Assembly (NCBI RefSeq): GCF_024972775.1
Contig: NZ_CP092282.1
Coordinates: 1,791,001 to 1,855,000, forward strand
Origin: Dehalobacter sp. DCM
GTDB lineage: Bacteria > Bacillota > Desulfitobacteriia > Desulfitobacteriales > Syntrophobotulaceae
Length of the DNA stretch: 64,000 nt
Direction: 5' to 3'
This document shows positions 1 to 8,173 of this stretch, piece after piece; the first letter of the stretch is position 1; each line of letters opens with the position of its first letter. The notes beneath the pieces are model-generated. The model was not told where the DNA came from. It searched no databases and saw only the letters and a list, made by a program, of their open reading frames with translations. The position numbers were made by a program, and so were the translations under genes.

Positions 1-280
1 GGCGGAAGGTTATTATGTGAGTACAGTTGGGCTTAATGAAGCAACAATAAAGAAATATATCGAGGAACAAGAGAAACACGACATAGCACTGGATAAGCTG
101 AGTTTATAAGAGTATGAAGACCCCTTCAAGGGGTAGCAAGTAGTACAAACGCCCCTTTAGGGGCGGCAAAATTGGCAACGGCATAGTGGCTTGAACGAAA
201 GTGAAAGCCAGCGTCTTTAGGCGCTGGCCGGTAACTAAGGCTTATAGCCGTAGAGCAAACTACCCGTTTGACGGGTAGTG
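1..280 (+). mobile_element. IS200/IS605-family element, 3' part and right end
   Basis: Bases 2-109 encode the last 35 residues of a TnpA-like transposase (ending ...EKHDIALDKLSL, stop at 107-109); the 5' part lies outside the window. Read past the stop in the same frame, the next codons give EYEDPFKG and another stop. This resembles the usual TnpA tail, so the frame may have been shortened by one nonsense change. A run of hairpins typical of this family follows: 119-134, 150-165, 208-227 and a perfect stem at 259-279 (ACTACCCG...CGGGTAGT) that is the likely right end. No tnpB was seen. The family call rests on recalled TnpA ends, not on a search. Confidence 0.7.
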
Positions 281-362
281 ATGATTTCAACATCGTGACA
301 GGCCATAAATTCTTCCCGCTCCTCCACCGGTATCCCCAGGAGGATGACCGCCCGGGAGAAAC
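262..362 (-). pseudogene. Remnant of a DUF3102-like gene
   Basis: The minus strand reads FSRAVILLGIPVEEREEF followed by MACHDVEIITTR. This resembles the central part of DUF3102 proteins, which are common on clostridial mobile elements. There is no start, stop or ribosome site for this stretch, and it runs into the hairpin at the right end of the IS200/IS605 element, which suggests the element inserted into or beside it. The family assignment is from memory of its pattern and is tentative. Confidence 0.35.
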
Positions 363-407
363 TAAGATAGGAATCCGGATTCGATAATAGAAGAGGATGT
401 TCCCACG

Positions 408-518
408 GTTACGGGAGCAAAATTGCATGAAGAAAGTGTCAGGGATGTTTTGAAAAATGAAAAATACAAAGGCGATGTTATGCTCCAAAAAACATTTATA
501 GAGAACCACTTAAGTTGA
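408..518 (+). pseudogene. Remnant of a large serine recombinase
   Basis: The plus strand reads EESVRDVLKNEKYKGDVMLQ and then KTFIENHLS before a TGA at 516-518. This matches the typical recombinase-domain stretch of large serine recombinases (VRxILxNExYxGDxxLxKT). Stop codons lie upstream in the frame (for example TAG at 368-370), so only about 35 codons survive. It marks an old integrated element next to the IS200/IS605 debris. Confidence 0.55.
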
Positions 519-743
519 TTAAGGAAATAATTATTTATGACACAAAATTGGTAGTGAGCCTGCTCAGAAGCGGCTGAAATAGAGTGTGAAATATTAAAGT
601 AATTAAATCATCATATACTTTCCAATTGTTGTAAGAATGTAGTTTTGACATTGAAACCTTAATTGAATATAGTATTTGTTGAACTTTCGTTGAAAAAAAT
701 ATACTATACTTAGGTTAAATTTAAACTTGGAGATGATATCTAT

Positions 744-1421
744 ATGTTCAATATATTAGTGGTTGAGGATGATCAGTCGTTAAGAACACTATTTTGCACT
801 GTATTATCGAAGAATGGTTTTTCATATTTTGAAGCAGAAGATGGAATGGAAGCATGGGATATTCTTGAAAAGCAGTATATTGACCTTATGATTTGTGATA
901 TTATGATGCCGAATGTCGATGGCTATGAATTGGTCAAGAGCGTGCGGGAGAATGGATATAATATGCCGGTGTTGATGATAACGGCCAAAGATACTTTTGA
1001 AGATATGCAAATGGGATTTCGTTTAGGCACTGATGATTATATGGTAAAGCCAGTTAATGTGAATGAAATGATATTGAGAGTCAACGCTCTTCTGAGAAGA
1101 GCACAAATCGTCAATGCAAAGAAAATACTATTTGGTTCTATAGAACTTTACTATGATGATTTGACAATTTTTCTGAACGGAGAAAGTTTGATTATTCCAC
1201 AGAAAGAGTTTTATATACTTTATAAGCTTCTCTCAAATCCAAATAAGGTTTTTACAAAGCAGCAGCTTATGGATGAAATATGGGGCATGGATACAGAGAG
1301 CGACCCGCATACGTTGGATGTTCATATCAGCAGGATCAGGGAACGGTTTAAGGAAAGGTCTTCTTTCGAGATTATAACCATCAGGGGACTAGGATATAAA
1401 GCGGTGAAGTCAAATGCGTAA
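744..1421 (+). CDS. OmpR/PhoB-family response regulator
   Basis: A 225-residue two-domain response regulator. The receiver domain (about residues 1-115) has the acidic pair VVEDD near the start, the phospho-acceptor Asp in LMICDIMMPNVDGYE (about residue 51), the conserved Thr in LMITAKD and the Lys in DYMVKPV. The C-terminal winged helix (about 125-222) ends in DVHISRIRERF...TIRGLGYKA, the OmpR/PhoB signature. The start is ATG with GGAG 12 bases upstream. Its last 8 bases overlap the histidine kinase, so the two are translationally coupled and should be cognate partners. Target genes are unknown; the operon beginning at 2719 is nearest but is cut off by a terminator. Confidence 0.95.
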   Translation: MFNILVVEDDQSLRTLFCTVLSKNGFSYFEAEDGMEAWDILEKQYIDLMICDIMMPNVDGYELVKSVRENGYNMPVLMITAKDTFEDMQMGFRLGTDDYMVKPVNVNEMILRVNALLRRAQIVNAKKILFGSIELYYDDLTIFLNGESLIIPQKEFYILYKLLSNPNKVFTKQQLMDEIWGMDTESDPHTLDVHISRIRERFKERSSFEIITIRGLGYKAVKSNA

Positions 1422-2457
1422 GATAAAAGATAGGCTGACAATTTCTCATATATTTGCACTGATTATGGCGGTTATAATGACAGTATCCATGGTACTCACA
1501 TATACAATAATTTATATCTTATTGCGGTTAAGCGTTAGCCCAATAACAGGAGCATTAACATCTTCTTCGTTTATCGCCATTTTGAGCATTGTGGTAGGAA
1601 CAGTAATTTCTACGTATGTTTCAAAGAAAATGCTTCGTCCTATTTTAAAAATTAATGATGCTGCCAAAAAAGTGGCTATGGGGGACTTTTCCGTTCGGCT
1701 GGAAGAAAAAAGTATAGCAAAAGAAATTAAGGAAATAGCAGAAAGCTTCAATGTGATGGTACGGGAACTGTCCAATACTGAGACGTTAAGGAATGATTTT
1801 GTCAGTAATGTTTCGCATGAATTCAAAACGCCGCTCTCTGCAATTGATGGATATGCAACATTATTACAGGATGACACGCTCTCAAGGAAAGAGGAAGATA
1901 AATATATCGGATATATTTTAGAAAACACAGGGCGATTGTCCAAACTCACGCAAAACATTCTCTCACTTTCACGTCTTGAAAATCAGGAGATTGTTCTCCA
2001 GCAGGAACGATTTTCACTGGATGAACAGATACGACGCGTTTTACTAAGCTATGAAAACAAATGGGAGGAAAAGAATCTAATCATAGATTTAAATCTTGAA
2101 AGTATCATGTTTTATGGCAACCAGTCCCTCCTAGCGCAGGTTTGGAGTAATCTGATTGAAAATGCTATCAAGTTTTCTAATAAGGGTGGAATGTTATCTC
2201 TAGACTGTTTATTAAAAGGAGCAAATGTTGTTGTAAACGTTAGGGATAACGGTATTGGCATGGGAGATGAGGTGAAAAAGCACGCCTTTGATAAATTCTA
2301 TCAAGGAGAGCGTTCACATAATGTAAAGGGAAATGGCCTTGGACTTGCATTAGTAAAACATATTGTAACGTTATATGGGGGTACTGTGTCTCTGGAAAGT
2401 AAAAATGGGGTCGGAACGGAAGTTACAGTAACATTAAAAGCTGAAGAATTACAATAG
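1414..2457 (+). CDS. Membrane sensor histidine kinase
   Basis: A 347-residue class I histidine kinase. Two membrane segments (about residues 10-35 and 45-67) are joined by only about 10 residues, so there is almost no extracellular sensor domain. A HAMP linker (about 70-120) follows, then HisKA with the phospho-acceptor His in SHEFKTPLSAI, and HATPase_c with the N box NLIENAIKFS, G1 box DNGIGM and G2 box GNGLGLALV. The lack of a sensor loop suggests it senses through the membrane or a partner, like the intramembrane-sensing kinases of Firmicutes that respond to cell-envelope stress. It is co-transcribed with the regulator just upstream and followed by a terminator. Confidence 0.93.
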   Translation: MRKIKDRLTISHIFALIMAVIMTVSMVLTYTIIYILLRLSVSPITGALTSSSFIAILSIVVGTVISTYVSKKMLRPILKINDAAKKVAMGDFSVRLEEKSIAKEIKEIAESFNVMVRELSNTETLRNDFVSNVSHEFKTPLSAIDGYATLLQDDTLSRKEEDKYIGYILENTGRLSKLTQNILSLSRLENQEIVLQQERFSLDEQIRRVLLSYENKWEEKNLIIDLNLESIMFYGNQSLLAQVWSNLIENAIKFSNKGGMLSLDCLLKGANVVVNVRDNGIGMGDEVKKHAFDKFYQGERSHNVKGNGLGLALVKHIVTLYGGTVSLESKNGVGTEVTVTLKAEELQ

Positions 2458-2481
2458 ATCAAATTCCTAATTTATTTGCAT

Positions 2482-2512
2482 AAGCTCTTTTTAATAGTGG
2501 AGAGCTTTTTTT
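2482..2512 (+). terminator. Rho-independent terminator after the two-component system
   Basis: AAGCTCT and AGAGCTT form a 7-bp stem (2482-2488 with 2501-2507) followed by a run of T. It separates the kinase from the radical SAM operon. Confidence 0.75.
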
Positions 2513-2718
2513 AATGTTTTGCAAAGTTGAAGTTTAGTTGAGGAGTATTTGAGGTTGATTTGAATTTTGCTTGATAGACTATAAATATAAGAGCGAATTG
2601 GAAGGTTCTTTTCCCTTTGAAGCTTGCTATGGACGATTTTCGAAAGCTGATACAATTTCCTGGCTGAAAACCAAACAGCGCAGGGGAAATTAACTTTTTT
2701 TCACGAAAGGCAATGGCC

Positions 2719-4194
2719 ATGAAAATACTTCTAGTCTATCCTGCGTCCCCAAACTCATTCTGGAGTTTCAATTATGCCCTGCAGTTTATTTCGAAGAAGT
2801 CCTGTTTTCCGCCTCTCGGGCTTCTTACTATTGCCGCCATGCTTCCAGGCTCATGGGAGAAGAAGTTAATCGACATGAGTATAACGCCCCTGACGGATAA
2901 TGACGTCCAATGGGCGGATTTCGTATTTATAAGCGCGATGGTTATACAAAAGGATTCAGCCAGAGAGATCATCGATAGATGTAAGGTTCTAGGTGTTAAA
3001 ACGGTAGCCGGCGGCCCGTTGTTTACCTGTGAGTATTCGGATTACGATAATGTTGATCACTTGCTTCTGGGTGAAGGAGAATTGACAATTCCTGATTTTA
3101 TAGATGATTTTAAAAAGGGCAGTTTAAAGCATACTTATCGCTCAGAGAGATGGGCGGATTTATCACAAACACCAGTTCCAGCCTGGGAGCTTATCGATTT
3201 GCGAAAATACGCGACTCTTAATATCCAGTATTCCCGTGGATGTCCTTTCAACTGTGAATTTTGCAATGTGACTACTCTTTTTGGTCATACGCCCAGAACA
3301 AAATCAATAGAACAGCTTCTAAAGGAATTAGATACCATCTATGACAGAGGATGGAGAGGCAGTATTTTTTTCGTAGATGATAATTTTATCGGAAATCGTA
3401 GAAAGCTTAAGGAATACATACTGCCGGCTCTGATCCAATGGATGGAAATAAAGAAATATCCGTTTACTTTTCTTACCGAGGTATCAATCAATCTTGCCGA
3501 TGATGAAAAATTAATGGAGCTAATGGCAAAAGCCGCGTTTAAGTCTGTCTTTGTCGGCATTGAAACAGTTTGTGAAGATAGTTTGGCGGAATGTAATAAA
3601 CTCCAAAATAAAAACCGCAACATGGTCGATTCCGTTAAGAAGATGCAGCGTTTTGGACTTCAAGTGCAGGGCGGATTTATCGTCGGGTTTGACAGTGATA
3701 AGTCTACAATTTTTGATAGGATGATTAATTTTATTCAGGAGAGCGGAGTTGTTACTGCCATGGTAGGATTATTGAATGCCCCTAAAGGAACCATGCTCTA
3801 TGATCGTCTTGAGCGTGAAGGCAGGATATCTTCCGACTTTAAGGGTGACAATACGAATTATTCTACTAATTTTAACCCTAAGATGAATTCAGTTGTCTTA
3901 ATGAACGGATATAAGCATATTATCAACACGATTTATTCACCAAAGCAGTATTATGAACGGATTATGAATTTTTTGAAGGAGTATAGACCTGTAAAACTAG
4001 GTAAGCCCCATTTTGGTATTTATGAATGTTTAGCGTTCTTCAAGGCCAATTATTTTCTTGGAATAAAGGGAAAAGAGCGAAAGTATTATTGGAAACTATT
4101 TATATGGTCGGTAATTAAGCGTCCGGATGTGTTTCCGCTAGCCATAACATTATCAATATATGGTTATCATTTTCGGAAAATATTTGATGTGTAA
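2719..4194 (+). CDS. B12-binding-type radical SAM protein
   Basis: A 491-residue class-B-like radical SAM protein. The N-terminal 150 residues have the Rossmann-like B12-binding fold pattern (MKILLVYP start, then a GGPLFT and LLGEGE stretch). The radical SAM core carries the cluster motif GCPFNCEFCN (CxxxCxxC) at about residue 179 and a FFVDDNF strand. The C-terminal 120 residues match the DUF4070-like extension often seen in this group. The start was placed at the second ATG because AAGG (2707-2710) is 8 bases from it and only 2 from the first ATG at 2713. It is the first gene of the 2719-7941 operon. Its substrate is unknown; relatives methylate or rearrange lipids and other secondary metabolites. 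Confidence 0.85.
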   Translation: MKILLVYPASPNSFWSFNYALQFISKKSCFPPLGLLTIAAMLPGSWEKKLIDMSITPLTDNDVQWADFVFISAMVIQKDSAREIIDRCKVLGVKTVAGGPLFTCEYSDYDNVDHLLLGEGELTIPDFIDDFKKGSLKHTYRSERWADLSQTPVPAWELIDLRKYATLNIQYSRGCPFNCEFCNVTTLFGHTPRTKSIEQLLKELDTIYDRGWRGSIFFVDDNFIGNRRKLKEYILPALIQWMEIKKYPFTFLTEVSINLADDEKLMELMAKAAFKSVFVGIETVCEDSLAECNKLQNKNRNMVDSVKKMQRFGLQVQGGFIVGFDSDKSTIFDRMINFIQESGVVTAMVGLLNAPKGTMLYDRLEREGRISSDFKGDNTNYSTNFNPKMNSVVLMNGYKHIINTIYSPKQYYERIMNFLKEYRPVKLGKPHFGIYECLAFFKANYFLGIKGKERKYYWKLFIWSVIKRPDVFPLAITLSIYGYHFRKIFDV

Positions 4195-4262
4195 GATTAA
4201 CGGCTCAAGACTTGTTATGACAATAACTATTATAGATAATCTAATCATATGAGGTGAAATTA

Positions 4263-5093
4263 TTGAACTACAGAATAATTGCAGATAGCTGCTGTGACTT
4301 AACGCAGGAGCTCAGAAAAAAGTGGGGAGTAACCACTGTCCCTCTAACCATGACTTTGGGTGAAGCATGCTTTGTTGATGATGACGCTCTTGACCTTTCG
4401 GGTTTTATGGAAGAAATGAAAAACTGTGAGGATAGGGTTGGCTCAGCTTCTCCGTCGCCTATGCTGTATAAGGAGGCGTTTCAAGGTTCACATACCTCTT
4501 TTGCTGTCACCTTATCAAGTAATCTGTCCGGCTCATATACGAGCGCAATGTTAGGGAAAGCTATGGCGGAAGAAGAGAACGCGGATGTTCATGTTTTTGA
4601 TTCCAAGAGCGCGACGGCAGGAGAGGTATTAGTTGTTTGGAAAATCCTAAAACTGATCCAAGACGGGATTCCAAAGTCAGGGATCATTTCTTCGATAGAA
4701 AGCTTTATTGCCGAGATGAAAACCTATTTTGTTTTAGATAACATTGATAATCTGTTAAAAAACGGACGGCTTAACAAAATTACCGGGAAGTTGATTTCTG
4801 TGCTAAATCTCAAGCCGATTATGGGATCAGACGGACATGGGAATATCACGCTGTTTTCGCATGCGCGTGGGCAGAAACAAATCATAGAAAAGCTGGCAGA
4901 TACAATAGAGGCAAGCGGCAGAAAAACCGATGGAGAAGATATTGTTATCACTCACTGCAACAATGCCGGACTTGCTGAAAGGTTGAAGGACACGATTAAA
5001 GCCAGATACCATTTCAAGGAAATACTCATTTTGCCAACGAGAGGATTAAGTTCTGTCTATACCAATGACAAAGGGATTGTTATGGCATTTTGA
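4263..5093 (+). CDS. DegV-family fatty-acid-binding protein
   Basis: A 276-residue DegV protein. The family binds a long-chain fatty acid and presents it, for example, to fatty acid kinase. Visible hallmarks are the start motif NYRIIADSCCDLT, the loop SSNLSGSYTSA and the C-terminal LPTRGLSSVYTNDKGI. The start was set at TTG 4263, six bases after GAGGTG, instead of the in-frame GTG at 4254 that overlaps that ribosome site. It ends three bases into the upstream region of the glycosyltransferase. In this operon it could supply an acyl group for the acyltransferase encoded two genes downstream; that is inference. Confidence 0.88.
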   Translation: MNYRIIADSCCDLTQELRKKWGVTTVPLTMTLGEACFVDDDALDLSGFMEEMKNCEDRVGSASPSPMLYKEAFQGSHTSFAVTLSSNLSGSYTSAMLGKAMAEEENADVHVFDSKSATAGEVLVVWKILKLIQDGIPKSGIISSIESFIAEMKTYFVLDNIDNLLKNGRLNKITGKLISVLNLKPIMGSDGHGNITLFSHARGQKQIIEKLADTIEASGRKTDGEDIVITHCNNAGLAERLKDTIKARYHFKEILILPTRGLSSVYTNDKGIVMAF

Positions 5094-5107
5094 AGGAGAT
5101 TAGAAAA

Positions 5108-5929
5108 ATGAACATACTCGTTAGCATCAATTATAATTATGCAGAGCAATTTATTATTTTGATACGTTCCATATTGGAAAGTAATCCCCAGGCTAATATC
5201 ACAATTTATCTGCTCCATTCTTCATTATCGAATGAAAACATTACTTATTTTAAATATTACATTGAAACCCCGCGCTGTACCATCAAGGCTATTCATGTTG
5301 ATGACGAAGAATTTACGAACGCCCCTGTCAGATTTCACTGGTCACGCGAAATATATTATCGCTTGCTTGCACCATGGGTTTTGCCGGAGGAAGTAAATCG
5401 CATTTTGTATCTTGATGCTGATATTGTAGTGATAAATTCACTTCGTGAGCTATATGATTTAGATCTCGGAGATTACTGTCTCGCTGCTGCTTCTCATGTT
5501 TCGGGAAGTTCATATTTTATTCACAGTATTCGATTACAATTACCGAAAGGAAGTTATTATATTAATTCAGGTGTCATGTTGATGGATCTAAAAAAAATGC
5601 GAAGCTTATACGATAAGGATGTTATCCTGAACTTTATCGAAAAAAGAATGCATACGCTTTGGATGCCGGACCAGGATGTCATAAGCGTATTATATGGCCG
5701 CCATGTGCTGCCGCTCGATACGCTTCTTTACAATTTAGACGATTGGCATTTTGCCATTAGTGGCAGGGCAATTCCGAAATCCCGACGAATCAATGCTATA
5801 TGGGTTCGAAACAATACGAAAATCATCCATTACAGTGGCAGAAATAAGCCTTGGAACAGCAAAAGCCACAGTGAGCTGCACCAGTTTTATAATGATGTTA
5901 AGCAAAACCTAAAGCAAATGACACATTAA
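5108..5929 (+). CDS. GT8-family glycosyltransferase
   Basis: A 273-residue glycosyltransferase of family 8 (retaining, GT-A fold, UDP-sugar donors). The nucleotide-sugar/Mn2+ DxD motif is in ILYLDADIVVI (about residue 102), and the second metal site is in the C-terminal IIHYSGRNKPW, the usual HxxGxxKPW of this family. INSGVMLMDLKKMR is also typical. There is no membrane segment, so it is cytoplasmic. The start is ATG 5108 behind AAGGAG (5094-5099). Relatives add glucose or galactose to lipopolysaccharide, teichoic acid or glycolipids; the acceptor here is unknown. Confidence 0.9.
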   Translation: MNILVSINYNYAEQFIILIRSILESNPQANITIYLLHSSLSNENITYFKYYIETPRCTIKAIHVDDEEFTNAPVRFHWSREIYYRLLAPWVLPEEVNRILYLDADIVVINSLRELYDLDLGDYCLAAASHVSGSSYFIHSIRLQLPKGSYYINSGVMLMDLKKMRSLYDKDVILNFIEKRMHTLWMPDQDVISVLYGRHVLPLDTLLYNLDDWHFAISGRAIPKSRRINAIWVRNNTKIIHYSGRNKPWNSKSHSELHQFYNDVKQNLKQMTH

Positions 5930-5954
5930 AGTATATTCATTGAGGAGCAAAACA

Positions 5955-7244
5955 ATGGATGACATTTTTATGGATGAATCCAAGTGGTACACGTTGGATA
6001 ATACGGCGAAGTTATATCCCATTATTACCAGCGCAAAAAGCAGCTATGTTTTCAGAATAGCTGTAAAACTTAAGCAGGATGTCATCCCTTCTGTTCTGCA
6101 GCAGGCGGTAACCGATTGCAAATCACGGTTTCCGACTTTTTATGTCAAGCTTAGAAAAGGATTATTCTGGTATTACTATGAGGCCAATGAAAAAACGCCG
6201 ATGATTAAACCGGAATCCTCCTATATTTGTCAGGCGATTGATTCTCATAATAATAACGGATATTTATTTACATTTTTTCATTATCAAAACCGTATAAGTC
6301 TAGAAATATTTCATGGCATTTGCGATGGAAGGGGCGCTTTAGAGTTTTTAAAAACAGTTGTATATCATTATTTTGAATTGCTTGGATTTCAAGTGGAGAG
6401 TGAGAACCTGGTATTAACACTGGACCAAGAGCCGACATCTGTTGAAATTGAGGACAGTTACCTAAAAAACTTTTCGCTGACGGGAAGGAAACTGGACAAG
6501 ATGGTGAGGGCTTATCATACATCTGGCACCCGTTTTCCTCAAGAAGGTCTTGGCGTTATTAACGGAAAAGTACGAACGGAGCAACTGCGAAAATTGGTAA
6601 AGGAGAATAAAGCTACGATAAGTCAATACATGGTCGCCCTTCTAACCCATAGCATTATTCAAACGGGTGATATAAAGAGACTATGCAATATGCCTGTAAA
6701 CATTTGTGTCCCGATAGATATGCGTGGGTATTATCATTCAAAAACACTTCGTAACTTTTTTTTGTTTTTTCGCACGTCCATTCTTTGTAAAGAATATAAA
6801 CCAAGCTTTGAAGAAATACTGACCAAAATCAAAAATCAGTTTTCATCTGAACTTGACAGGGAAAGGCTACAAAAAAATTTAAATTTAAATGTATCCTTAG
6901 GAAAAAGTACTGCTACCAAGTGCTGTCCATTAATAATAAAATGGGCGTTAATAAGGCTTGGTCACATTATTGGTTCGGGTATAATGACATCCACGATGTC
7001 AAACCTCGGAAACGTTGTTTTGCCTTCCTCGATGAATGGGCTTCTAGAGAATTTTGAAATGAACTTTGATGTTGCGGATCAATATACGCATAATTTGGGG
7101 ATTATTTCATGTAACGGAATAACAACGATTGGCTTTACACGATGCGTTTATGAAACTGAGCTTGAAAAAACGTTTTTTTCATACTTGACCGATCAGGGGT
7201 TGGAGGTTGAGATACAAAGCAATTTTTGGGAAGGGGTTGTTTGA
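5955..7244 (+). CDS. Condensation-fold acyltransferase (alcohol acetyltransferase-like)
   Basis: A 429-residue protein of the CoA-dependent acyltransferase/condensation superfamily. The catalytic HxxxDG motif appears as FHGICDGRGALEF at about residue 120, and the second-half bridge motif region SNLGNVVLP is at about residue 350. Such proteins transfer acyl groups from CoA or carrier proteins to hydroxyl or amino acceptors, and many clostridial members are labelled alcohol acetyltransferase. The start is ATG 5955 behind GAGGAGC; the TTG at 5940 lies ahead of the ribosome site. In this operon it may acylate a glycolipid made by the neighbouring glycosyltransferase (inference). Confidence 0.75.
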   Translation: MDDIFMDESKWYTLDNTAKLYPIITSAKSSYVFRIAVKLKQDVIPSVLQQAVTDCKSRFPTFYVKLRKGLFWYYYEANEKTPMIKPESSYICQAIDSHNNNGYLFTFFHYQNRISLEIFHGICDGRGALEFLKTVVYHYFELLGFQVESENLVLTLDQEPTSVEIEDSYLKNFSLTGRKLDKMVRAYHTSGTRFPQEGLGVINGKVRTEQLRKLVKENKATISQYMVALLTHSIIQTGDIKRLCNMPVNICVPIDMRGYYHSKTLRNFFLFFRTSILCKEYKPSFEEILTKIKNQFSSELDRERLQKNLNLNVSLGKSTATKCCPLIIKWALIRLGHIIGSGIMTSTMSNLGNVVLPSSMNGLLENFEMNFDVADQYTHNLGIISCNGITTIGFTRCVYETELEKTFFSYLTDQGLEVEIQSNFWEGVV

Positions 7245-7254
7245 GGAGAAAACA

Positions 7255-7941
7255 ATGCTATACTGTGTAGATTGTAAGATCACGATATCCGCAAAAACAA
7301 ATCACTGCCCATTGTGTCACAGAGAACTGGAGGCTATCTGTAGCGAGGATTTAGAAAAGACATATCCTGTTTTTGAGCGGTTAAAAAAGAAGGACAGCAA
7401 ACTGACCAAGACCATATCATTTGTGTCCGTTTTTTTGATTGCTTCCTCAGTGGTAGCTAACAAGGTAACATGGAGTGGAAATTTATGGAGTGTTATTTTT
7501 TCTTCCTGTGTGCTATATGCCTGGCTATTGGGATTATTCACATTTGCGAAGCGTGTACATCTCGGGCTGAAGCTTATCGGCCATGCCATAGCAATACCTC
7601 TTTTACTTGTTGTCGTCAACGCTTTTGCCTATGACACGCAAACCATCAATCGCGTATCATGGGCTCTTTCTTATGCCATGCCGTTTATTTTTATCTGCTT
7701 TATTATAGCGATTAACATCATCATGTTCAGTAGTCAGAAAAATTGGCGTGATTTCCTGATATATCAGTTGTCCTTATGTGTGCTTGGTTTTATCCCTTTA
7801 ATTTTAGTGCTTAGTGGCATAGCACAGCCCATGACGCCCAGCATTATAGCCGCAATTTTTTCCTATTTGACCATTATCTGCATGGCTATTTTGGCAAAGA
7901 AAATAGTCAGGGAGGAGTTAATAAGGAAGTTTCATTTATAG
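7255..7941 (+). CDS. Zinc-ribbon membrane protein, DUF6320-like
   Basis: A 228-residue protein with an N-terminal zinc ribbon (YCVDCK...HCPLCHREL, two CxxC pairs at residues 4-7 and 19-22). After a charged linker come about six hydrophobic segments (about residues 55-215). The start is ATG 7255 with TTGAGGAGAA just upstream, directly after the acyltransferase stop. In my recollection such zinc-ribbon membrane proteins (DUF6320) recur next to alcohol-acetyltransferase-like genes in Clostridia, which supports a joint function at the membrane. The molecular role is unknown. It is the last gene of the operon; no clear terminator follows. Confidence 0.6.
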   Translation: MLYCVDCKITISAKTNHCPLCHRELEAICSEDLEKTYPVFERLKKKDSKLTKTISFVSVFLIASSVVANKVTWSGNLWSVIFSSCVLYAWLLGLFTFAKRVHLGLKLIGHAIAIPLLLVVVNAFAYDTQTINRVSWALSYAMPFIFICFIIAINIIMFSSQKNWRDFLIYQLSLCVLGFIPLILVLSGIAQPMTPSIIAAIFSYLTIICMAILAKKIVREELIRKFHL

Positions 7942-8173
7942 ATGAGTTTTTTAAATACGCCATAATGGTGTATAGAATATTAAAACCGAGGGAGGGTAAT
8001 TTCAGTGGGCTTTAGTATATACGAGGCAGTGGTAAGGCCTTAAAATAAATATTTATTATAGAAGTTTATCAATAAAAAGGTGTTATGATAAAACATTTGA
8101 ATATTATGAAAATATCAAGTAATATGTACTTAAGATAAAATCATCTTGTTATTTTGGGGGGAGGTCAAAATAT

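Noticed and set aside
126-509. 127-codon minus-strand frame over the mobile-element remnants.
   Set aside because: It covers the IS hairpins and runs out of frame with the recognisable remnants, so it is a chance frame.
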